Assembly: GCA_964501335.1 (NCBI GenBank)
Contig: CAZCTC010000072.1
Location: 1-38,877 of the forward strand
Length of the DNA: 38,877 nucleotides
From: CAZCTC01 sp964501335
GTDB lineage: Bacteria; Chloroflexota; Anaerolineae; B4-G1; SLSP01
Direction of reading: 5' to 3'
In this document: positions 15,041 through 22,200 of the stretch, piece after piece
Position numbering within the stretch: position 1 is the first letter of the stretch
How the letters are laid out: each line of letters begins with the position of its first letter
Made by a program: the position numbers and the translations under genes
Notes under the pieces: generated by a model
What the model was told of the DNA's origin: nothing
The model's input: the letters and a program-made list of their open reading frames with translations, nothing else
The model's database searches: none

Positions 15041-16381
15041 ATGAGTAAAAGACCTGGGGGTGAACTGGCGGCGCGGCCGCTGCATTTCTTCTGGATCTGT
15101 GATAATTCGGGCTCCATGTCTATCGACGGCAAAATCCAATCTCTCAATGTGGCGATCCGCGAGGCGACCCCGCATATGCGCCAGGTGGCCGATGAGAATC
15201 CCTCGGCCCATGTGATGGTGCGTTGTTTGAAGTTTTCGCACGGGGCTGAATGGCATATTCCGCCGACGCCGCTGGATCGGTTCAACTGGGTGGATCTGGC
15301 GGCCGATCCCATGCAGGGGGCCAAACCGACGATCGATATTGTCTTTATGATCGATACCAGCGGCAGCATGAGCGGGGAGATCAAAGGGGTCAAGGCCAGC
15401 TGCGTGGCCTTTGCCGATAAGATCATTGCCGAGGGGGCCAATGTGCGGTTGGGACTGGTGGGCTTCGGCATCGGCAATCCGCGGCTCAAGGCGGAGAACC
15501 ACTACACCATCCATAGACTATCTACTTATACGATCGGTATCTCGCCGCTGACCACCCCTGAGGAATTCAAGAAGAACATCTCCACGCTGTCGATCCGGCT
15601 CTTCGGCGGGTTGGGCTGTTATCTGGCCAACACGGATACCGTGGACATCTTCCCGCATGTGGTGAACGTTTTCCAGGAATCGCCGAATCCCCGGGCGCTG
15701 GTGATCATCACCGACGAGATCGGCGACAAAAAGGGACTGCCGCAGATCGTCAATTATCTGAAGAACGCCTCGATTACCACCCATGTGATGGGGGTGGCCC
15801 GCGAGGGAGGGGCGCATCAGTCGCTTGCGGCGCAGACCGGCGGAAAGTTCTGGGACATCTTTAAGGCCAAGGCCAATTTTGACGAATTGCTGATCAATCA
15901 GGTCGCGCCGGCGGTGGCGCAGGAGGCCGTGAAGCAGATGGCGAACGGCGTCGTCTCGGCCGGGACGGATATGGGAACCGCGTTGAACATGGTGGCGGAT
16001 GAGCTGCGGATCCCGCCGATGGCCGAGCGGGCGTTGCCGCCGGTGCTGGTCCTGGTCTCCGACGGCCAGCCGACCGACGATTTCGAGGCCGGCTTGAAGG
16101 CATTGATGGCGTTGCCCTGGGGCAAGAAGGCGGTGCGGCTGGGGATCGCGATCGGTAAGGATGCCGATTTGGATGTGCTGAAAAAATTCATCGGCAATGT
16201 GGAGATCCCGCCGCTGTTGGCGCAGAGTCCGGAAGCGCTGGTGCGCTATATCAAATGGGCCTCCACGGCGGTGCTGAAATCGGCGTCCGCCCCGGCCAGC
16301 CAGCTCCAGGCGCCTTCCGGCGGGTCCAATATTCCGATTCCGGATCTGCCGACGACTATCGACGTGAACGAAGTCTGGTAA
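15041..16381 (+). CDS. Nested double von Willebrand A protein (TerY-like)
   Basis: Predicted 446-residue cytoplasmic protein with two metal-ion-dependent adhesion (MIDAS) sites. The outer vWA starts at about 14 with D21-N-S23-G-S25 and proceeds as far as FNWVDLAA (about 82). A second vWA then begins with D105-T-S107-G-S109 and has its own late aspartate at D225 (ITDEIGD). After about residue 300 the outer domain resumes with its MIDAS threonine (T309, AGTDMG) and aspartate (D341, SDGQPTDD). Removing the middle leaves one continuous TerY-like vWA. The last ~35 residues are a flexible Pro/Ser-rich tail. GAGGAG at 15029-15034 sets the start. No tellurium-resistance or kinase/phosphatase partner genes are in the window, so the role is unknown; protein-complex assembly is the generic expectation. 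Confidence 0.9.
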   Translation: MSKRPGGELAARPLHFFWICDNSGSMSIDGKIQSLNVAIREATPHMRQVADENPSAHVMVRCLKFSHGAEWHIPPTPLDRFNWVDLAADPMQGAKPTIDIVFMIDTSGSMSGEIKGVKASCVAFADKIIAEGANVRLGLVGFGIGNPRLKAENHYTIHRLSTYTIGISPLTTPEEFKKNISTLSIRLFGGLGCYLANTDTVDIFPHVVNVFQESPNPRALVIITDEIGDKKGLPQIVNYLKNASITTHVMGVAREGGAHQSLAAQTGGKFWDIFKAKANFDELLINQVAPAVAQEAVKQMANGVVSAGTDMGTALNMVADELRIPPMAERALPPVLVLVSDGQPTDDFEAGLKALMALPWGKKAVRLGIAIGKDADLDVLKKFIGNVEIPPLLAQSPEALVRYIKWASTAVLKSASAPASQLQAPSGGSNIPIPDLPTTIDVNEVW

Positions 16382-16387
16382 AAAGAA

Positions 16388-16433
16388 AGTTTATATATTC
16401 GGCGGCCTTCTCAGGCCGCCGAATATATAAACT
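16388..16433. terminator. 21-bp hairpin between convergent genes
   Basis: A perfect stem AGTTTATATATTCGGCGGCCT (16388-16408, first 20 bases plus T) pairs with 16413-16433 around a TCTC loop. It starts 6 nt after the vWA stop. On the minus strand it is followed by TTCTTTTTACC, a usable U-tract for the convergent membrane-protein gene. On the plus strand no U-tract follows. Confidence 0.5.
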
Positions 16434-16445
16434 CTGTAAAGTCCC

Positions 16446-16547
16446 TATTTTTGCGCGCATAAGAATGCGCGCAAAAATACAAACAAAAAACTCTCTCTCC
16501 ATTCAGCGCGTCGCTTTTTACCAAACAATAGCTTTTTGCGGGACGCT
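16446..16547 (+). repeat. Modular repeat, plus copy (hairpin + tail)
   Basis: The stem TATTTTTGCGCGCAT (16446-16460) pairs with 16465-16479 around an AAGA loop. A tail (16480-16547) follows, with ACTCTCTCTCCATTCAGCGC, GTCGCTTTTTACC and GCGGGACGC. The tail lacks the CTGCTTCGCA block, showing an internal deletion. The head is absent. Confidence 0.75.
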
Positions 16548-16581
16548 AAAAACAGATCGCAGCGATCGCGAAATTATAATT

Positions 16582-17268
16582 CTAAAGCCGGCGGCGGAAG
16601 AAGAAACAGGAAAGAATCGCCGCCGCGGTGAGCAATCCTCCCATTCCCAGCGTAATCCCAAAGAAGACCAGCAGTTTGATATCGAAGATGAAGCCGATTC
16701 CTCCCAGCAGGCAGCAGAGCCCGTTCCCCACAAAAAGCCAGCGCAGCGCCGTCTCCAGCTTTTTGCCTGAGAAGACCGGCGCGATGAAAAGCGAGGCCAG
16801 CCCCAGGAAGAGCGTCCAGCCCAGCATATTGACCGCCGAGCTGGCCGAGGCGGGGTTGCCCTGGATCAACTGCTCCAACCCGGCCAGATTGCCGCTTTGG
16901 ATATCCAACCGGACGATGCTGAGTTGAATGAAATAGTGGATGCTGATTAACGTGGCGAAGATCGAGCCGAAGCAGAGGCTGATCCGGCTGAGCGCTTTTT
17001 TCTCCGGCGCGGCGTAATCGTGGAAGCCGCTGAGCATTAAGACAAAGGCCGGCCCGAAGAGCAGCATGGCCCCCATGGCCAGATCCTTGAATGTGGAGTC
17101 GTATTGATTGACATAGGCCAGATAGTCCGCCAGATTGGTCCATTGGAAGAGCGGCTGGGTGGCGGCGATGCCGATGAAGCAGACGGTGTAGAGGATGAAG
17201 GCCGTGGCGTTGACCACCGAGGCCCAGAAGCCGATCTGGTAGGAGAGCCGGCTTATTTTAGATTCCAT
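16582..17268 (-). CDS. Multi-pass membrane protein of unknown function
   Basis: Predicted 228-residue integral membrane protein with about six to seven hydrophobic helices, for example VVNATAFILYTVCFIGIA, LAMGAMLLFGPAFVLMLSGF, TLFLGLASLFIAPVF and LLTAAAILSCFFF, and a basic FFRRRL terminus. No enzymatic motif was recognised. The start is the ATG of MESKISRLSYQIGFWA, with AGGAG 7 nt upstream; the open frame back to 17394 crosses a hairpin and is rejected. It is convergent with the vWA gene and monocistronic. Confidence 0.8.
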   Translation of the reverse strand: MESKISRLSYQIGFWASVVNATAFILYTVCFIGIAATQPLFQWTNLADYLAYVNQYDSTFKDLAMGAMLLFGPAFVLMLSGFHDYAAPEKKALSRISLCFGSIFATLISIHYFIQLSIVRLDIQSGNLAGLEQLIQGNPASASSAVNMLGWTLFLGLASLFIAPVFSGKKLETALRWLFVGNGLCCLLGGIGFIFDIKLLVFFGITLGMGGLLTAAAILSCFFFRRRL

Positions 17269-17327
17269 GGTGATGCTCCTGTTGGTGTAGTGCAGGGTAG
17301 TGTACACCGGATCGGAAATTTTAAAAC

Positions 17328-17364
17328 GATCATGGCGCGGGGCCGCAGGCCCCGCGCCATGATC
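17328..17364. repeat. 17-bp GC-rich palindrome
   Basis: A perfect stem GATCATGGCGCGGGGCC (17328-17344) pairs with 17348-17364 around a GCA loop. It sits about 60 nt upstream of the membrane-protein start, in the gap before the DUF11 gene. It has the format of the repeat-family hairpins but an unrelated sequence. Confidence 0.6.
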
Positions 17365-17383
17365 TACGGTGTTTTGAAGAGAG

Positions 17384-17470
17384 AACCTGTGCACTTAATC
17401 TGGAAAAAAGCCCATATTTTCGGCGGCTTTCTGAAGCCGCCGAAAATATGAATAAAAATTAATTTGTTTT
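17384..17470 (+). repeat. Modular repeat, plus copy (head + hairpin, tail truncated)
   Basis: The head is GAACCTGTGCACTTAATCTGG. The hairpin is perfect: CATATTTTCGGCGGCTT (17413-17429) with 17434-17450, loop TCTG. Only AATAAAAATTAATTTG of the tail remains. The hairpin is identical to the one at 18753-18790. Confidence 0.75.
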
Positions 17471-17481
17471 ACTTGCTCCTT

Positions 17482-17508
17482 CCGGGATAAGCTATAAAAT
17501 TATCCCGG
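17482..17508. promoter_or_regulatory. Perfect inverted repeat enclosing TATAAA upstream of the DUF11 gene
   Basis: CCGGGATAA (17482-17490) and TTATCCCGG (17500-17508) are perfect 9-bp arms around GCTATAAAA. The TATAAA (17493-17498) would make a good -10 element for the gene at 17553, although no good -35 is seen at 16-18 nt. Either an operator overlapping a promoter or an RNA stem-loop in the leader would fit. Confidence 0.45.
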
Positions 17509-17552
17509 CGGGCGGGAGGAGACATAAATTCTTTTTGATAGGAGCCGTGACG

Positions 17553-18680
17553 ATGAAATCTAAGACGCTTTTGTTTATACCGCTAATCCTGGCGGCGATT
17601 CTATTCCTGGCGCTGGGGAGTACGCTGCATCCGGCCCTGGCCCAGGGAGGGGGGGGGATCTTTGTGGATAAGCAGCTCGGGCGCACCAGCCCGCTGGTCC
17701 ATGTGGGGGAATATATTACCTTCACGATTCGCATCCGCAATGATGCCTCTTTCACGGTTCAACAGTTGCCCCTGAGCGATAATTTCAACACCACTGTGCT
17801 GGCCTATGTGGATGCTTCGATTGCGCCGGATGTGGTGGATGAGGCCGGCGGCCATCTGGAGTGGAACGATCTGACCACGGCGATCGGCGATATGGCGATC
17901 GGGCAGGAGGTGACGCTGATTGTCGGTTTTATTGCGGAACATCCTCAGGCGGCGATTGTCAATGCGGCCCGGGTTCACGATGTGGTCGGCAGTGGGGGAG
18001 CCATCAGTGATACGGAGAGCATTATGGATGAGACTGAATCCATCGGCGGCAGCAGTCCGGTGGACAAGCAGGTCTGGGCGGGGGTGCAGCCTCAAGTCGG
18101 CAAGCCGATCACTTATACGATTGTGATTACCAACGACAGTTACACGACGATGACGGTGGCGCCGGTGGTGGATGCGTATAATCCTTCCTGGATGACCTTC
18201 TCTTTCGGTATTCCTTCGCCGGATGTGACCGATGTGGTGAACGGGCGGCTGATATGGAACGATTTGACGCTCTACTTTGGCGATCTGGCCCCGCATCAGG
18301 TGGTTTCGATCACCACAGTCTTTACGCCGTTGATTGTAATTACTGAAGCAACCAATCGGGTGGAAGTTGCCGGTGCGCGCGATTGGTACGACAACGCTCT
18401 GGATGGCGGGGCCGATCAGGTGCCAATTGTGATTGTGGAGAACGATACGACGCCGGTGCCCACGCAGGCTCCGACGCAGGCGCCCGAGTCACCCGCTTCT
18501 TCTCCTGCTGAATCGGCTCCGACGCCTACCCTGACCCCTTTCCCCACGGTTACGCCGGCGCCGGTTTTGATGCCTGAGACCGGCACGGCAGTAGGATCGA
18601 TGGGATGGATTTGGGCCGTGGGCTTTTTACTGGCTGCGGCTGGAATGGGGTTCCTGGTTTTAGGACGCCGGCAGCGGTAA
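17553..18680 (+). CDS. Secreted DUF11-repeat surface protein with PETG-type C-terminal anchor
   Basis: Predicted 375-residue exported protein. The signal peptide is about 1-31 (LILAAILFLALG, cleavage after HPALA). Two Ig-like DUF11-type domains follow, each opening with VDKQ: about 36-170 and about 175-300, containing YTIVITNDS. A Thr/Pro/Ala-rich linker of about 45 residues then leads to M340-PETG (341-344), a hydrophobic segment (about 351-370) and a basic RRQR terminus. That tripartite end is the layout of a sortase-type sorting signal, or simply of a C-terminal membrane anchor. No sortase gene is in the window. ATG 17553 was chosen because GGAG lies 8 nt upstream and the signal peptide begins there. 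It may share regulation with the proteases that follow. Confidence 0.85.
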   Translation: MKSKTLLFIPLILAAILFLALGSTLHPALAQGGGGIFVDKQLGRTSPLVHVGEYITFTIRIRNDASFTVQQLPLSDNFNTTVLAYVDASIAPDVVDEAGGHLEWNDLTTAIGDMAIGQEVTLIVGFIAEHPQAAIVNAARVHDVVGSGGAISDTESIMDETESIGGSSPVDKQVWAGVQPQVGKPITYTIVITNDSYTTMTVAPVVDAYNPSWMTFSFGIPSPDVTDVVNGRLIWNDLTLYFGDLAPHQVVSITTVFTPLIVITEATNRVEVAGARDWYDNALDGGADQVPIVIVENDTTPVPTQAPTQAPESPASSPAESAPTPTLTPFPTVTPAPVLMPETGTAVGSMGWIWAVGFLLAAAGMGFLVLGRRQR

Positions 18681-18700
18681 ACTACCACGAAAAAATCTAT

Positions 18701-18716
18701 GTTTGCGTGCGCAAAC
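18701..18716. repeat. Small hairpin, possible collapsed repeat copy
   Basis: GTTTGCG (18701-18707) and CGCAAAC (18710-18716) form a 7-bp stem immediately followed by AAAAAACTCCGACC. This mimics hairpin plus tail start of the modular repeat with most of the core deleted. Confidence 0.4.
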
Positions 18717-18726
18717 AAAAAACTCC

Positions 18727-18858
18727 GACCTCTGCGGTTAGTCTGGAAAAAACATATTTTCGGCGGCTTTCTGAAGCCGCCGAAAATATGAATAAAAATA
18801 ATTCTCTCCCCCATCCTGCACGGCGCTTTTTACCAAACAAAAGCCTTGTGCGGGATGT
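18727..18858 (+). repeat. Modular repeat, complete plus copy
   Basis: The head is GACCTCTGCGGTTAGTCTGG. The hairpin is CATATTTTCGGCGGCTT (18753-18769) with 18774-18790, loop TCTG. The tail (18791-18858) carries TCTCTCCCCCATCCTGCACG, GCGCTTTTTACC and GTGCGGGATG. It occupies the first part of the 538-nt gap before the first large protease. Confidence 0.8.
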
Positions 18859-18982
18859 TAAAAACATCCCCGGATAGAAAATCTGCCCGGGAAGGTCCTT
18901 TTTGAGAGAAGTCCCGCAATTTATGCGTTACTGTAAAAAAAAGCCTCTGTGATGTGTCGAACTTCCTTGATTTTCAAGTCAC

Positions 18983-19010
18983 TTGCACTTATTTGATGTT
19001 AGCGTATTAT
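18983..19010 (+). promoter_or_regulatory. Sigma70-type promoter of the first S8 protease
   Basis: TTGCAC (18983-18988), a 16-nt spacer and TATTAT (19005-19010) each match consensus closely. Transcription would start near 19017, giving a leader of about 200 nt before the ATG at 19219. The preceding 18859-18982 shows nothing else recognisable. Confidence 0.6.
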
Positions 19011-19016
19011 TGGCAA

Positions 19017-19218
19017 ATCTGTGTTTCGTAATGGCAATTTCTACGCTTTACGAAATCACATTCGGAGGCGGCGTTCTCTTCTTCAATATTCCAGATTCGA
19101 TCTTTCACCGGATGGACAGATGAGAACGCTTGGGGGCCTTAATGATTTGAGCTCTATACCGTGGGGTTGTGTCAGGTTCGCCCGGTTGGTTAATTTTCAC
19201 GTTAGAAGGAGTAAGTCG
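19017..19218 (+). other. Structured 5' leader of the first S8 protease gene
   Basis: The ~200-nt leader contains at least two stems. GTGTTTCGTA (19021-19030) pairs with TACGAAATCAC (19049-19059) with one bulge, and GCGTTCTC (19071-19078) pairs with GAGAACGC (19122-19129). The stretch ends in AAGGAG 7 nt before the ATG. The frame happens to be open back to 19021, but the signal peptide begins at 19219. It fits no riboswitch class I recognise, and the second protease lacks a counterpart. Confidence 0.45.
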
Positions 19219-22200
19219 ATGAGTCACCTAGATGTAAGGCGGTTCTTGACCGCGCTGATTCTGGTCTCGGTCCTGTTGACGAGTACTGGAATCGGCAGTC
19301 CGGTACTGGCTAATAACAGCCAGGCGCCGGTTGGCGACCCTGTCGGGGCCCCGGCAGTTGCTGCCCCAGTGACTGCGGGAAATGGTCCTCAGGTTTTACT
19401 GCGTGCGGGCGCTTTTGATCCGCTTGCCGGCGAGCCTGCGGTTCCGACTGCTCTGCGCACTCAATTAAGTGATGCAGTACCGGGATTGCGGATCGTACAA
19501 TTCTCCGGCCCCATCCAGGATAGCTGGTATGCGGCCATGGAAAATGCCGGTCTTTCGGTCGTGGTTTATTTGCCCGACTATGCTTATCTGGTCTGGGGCG
19601 ACGGCAATGCGGTGAATCGCCTGGCCCGGAATGCGCCGATGCGTTGGAGCGGCGTTTATCAGCCCTTCTATGCCCTTTCTCCGGAACTGACCAATGTGAA
19701 GGCGGATTCTGAGGTCAAAGTTGTGGTCCAGGTCTACAATTTTGACGGCGCCGACAAGATCGTGGATCAGATTTTGGGCAAGAGCGCCGAGGTCCTGCGC
19801 ACGCCTCAGCATGTCCTGGTTTATCAGAACCTGGGCGTGACGGTGAAGGCTGAACAGCTGAACTGGCTGGCTTCGTTGCCGGGTGTGGTGAATGTGGAGT
19901 CTTATCCGATCTATGAGAAGATGGACGAAGTTCAGGGCCAGATCATGGTCGGCAATTTGAATGCGGCCGGAACTCAGCCCAGTGCTCCCGGCTATCTGGC
20001 CTGGCTGACGGGTGTGGCCGGGATGAGCACCAACGCGGCCGATTACCCGATCGTCGACGTGACCGACGACGGGATCGACAACGGTACGACGACTCCCCTG
20101 CATCCCGATTTCTATACGCTGGGGATGACCAATACGACCGATCGGTTGATCTATAACCAAAACTGGACGACCGATGCGGCGGCCGACGGCAAGGCGGGAC
20201 ATGGTAACCTCAACGCTTCGGTCGTGGCCGGTTATAACGACAAGACCGGCTCGGCCTATGAAGATGCCAACGGTTACAACTATGGGTTGGGGATCAATCC
20301 CTTCGGCCGGGTGGCCGGTTCCAAGGTCTTCTGTAATTCCGGCAACTGGTGTCTGGCCAACGATGATTATACCAAATTGCTCAGCACCACTTATGCTTTT
20401 GGGGGCCGGATCAGCACCAACTCGTGGGGCTCGAATTCCGGTGGTGCTTACAGCACGGATGAGCAGGCTTACGATGCCCTGGTGCGTGATGCACAACCGG
20501 GCACTGCTTTCCCCGGCAATCAGGAACTTTTTGTGGTTTTCTCGGCCGGCAATGCCGGCAGCAGCGACAACACGACCGGTTCGCCGGGCAATGCCAAGAA
20601 CGTGATTACGGTGGGGGCTGCGGAAAACTATCGCCCCACCTGGACCGATGGTTGTAACATTGCGGCGGCCGGGGCGGACAGCGCGATGGATATCATCAGC
20701 TTCTCCAGCCGCGGTCCGACGGACGATGCCCGCATCAAGCCCGACATCGTGGCCCCCGGGACGCACATCGAAGGTACTGCCTCGATGGCCACCGGCTATG
20801 ACGGTACGGGCGTTTGCGATAAGTACATGCCGACCGGTCAGACGCTCTATGCGGCTTCTTCCGGGACCAGTCATTCCGCGCCGGCCATTGCTGGGGCGGC
20901 TTCGTTGCTCTACAACTACTATCAGACGCATCTCAGCTACGGCGTTGCGCCGAGTCCTGCAATGCTGAAGGCTTACTTAATCAACTCAACCCGTTATCTG
21001 ACCGGGACGGCCGCCAACGACAACCTGCCTTCCAAGGCGCAGGGTTTCGGCGAAATCCTTTTGAGCACGGCGTTGAGCCCGATCTCTCGTCTGTTGGTGG
21101 ATCAGGCTACGGTCTTCGGCGCTACCGGCGAGTCTTATCAGATGGTCGGTACCATTCCGGATTCTTCCCAGCCCTTCCGGGTCACCCTGGCCTGGTCGGA
21201 TGCCCCCGGCGCGACGACCGGTGCTTCTTATGTCAACAACCTGGACCTGGAAGTCGAAATCGGCGGCCAGATCTACAAAGGCAATGTTTTCACCAAATCG
21301 GTTTCGATGGTCGGCGGCACGGCGGATGCTCGCAACAACGTGGAAAGCGTCTTCCTGCCGGCCGGCACCTCCGGCGCTTTCACGGTGCGGGTCAAGGCGA
21401 CCCTCGTCGCCGGTGACGGTCTGCCCGGCAACAGCGATACGACGGATCAGGATTTTGCGCTGATCGTTACCAACGGTTTCCAGGGCGGCGTCGGTGTGGT
21501 GACCGGTCTGGTCTCCGACGGCGCGACGTCGGCGCCCATTGCGGGGGCTAAGATTATGGCGATTCGGAGCGTTACCGAATCCATTCCGGCGATCTCTAAC
21601 GCCGGCGGGGTTTATGCGCTCTATCTGTCTCCTGCTACCTATACGATGACGGCAGCGGCTTACGGTTATAACCCCGTTCAGATCAATGGGGTTGAAGCGG
21701 TTTCCGGAACCACCCGGACCCAAAATATCACGATGACGGCGGCGCCGGTCTATGTGATTTCCGGTGTGGTCACCGACAGCGTCACGGGCGATCCGTTGCC
21801 CGCGACCATCAATGTGACCGGCTATCCTTTCAACCCGGTCAGCGCTACGGTCCAGACCAATCCGGCGACCGGCGCTTATGCGATTTCCCTGGCAGGCGGG
21901 CAGGCTTATACCCTCTCCGTTTCGTCTTTCCTGCACACCACCATGGTTCGCGGCATCGGCACGCCGACCGGCGCGCAGACCGAGAACTTTGCGCTGGTTG
22001 CGACCACGCCCAACGGCGGCATTGAAGGGGTTGTGACGGATTACTACACCGGCCTGCCTCTTGCCGGCGCCAAAGTGACGATTCTGACGACCACGGCGAC
22101 GGCGGACGCCCAGGGCTATTACCAGATCCTGGGGATCCCGGGCAATACCTATGCGGTGACCGCTACGGCCAATTTGCACTCTGCGGTTACTTTGAACAAC

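Noticed and set aside
15041..16381. Member of a tellurium-resistance (Ter) operon
   Set aside because: The outer vWA is TerY-like, but no TerD, TerC, kinase or phosphatase gene is within the window, so only the domain similarity is reported.
19021..19218. 66-residue N-terminal extension of the first protease
   Set aside because: A signal peptide and AAGGAG mark 19219 as the start. The upstream stretch has an Arg-rich composition and RNA-like stems.
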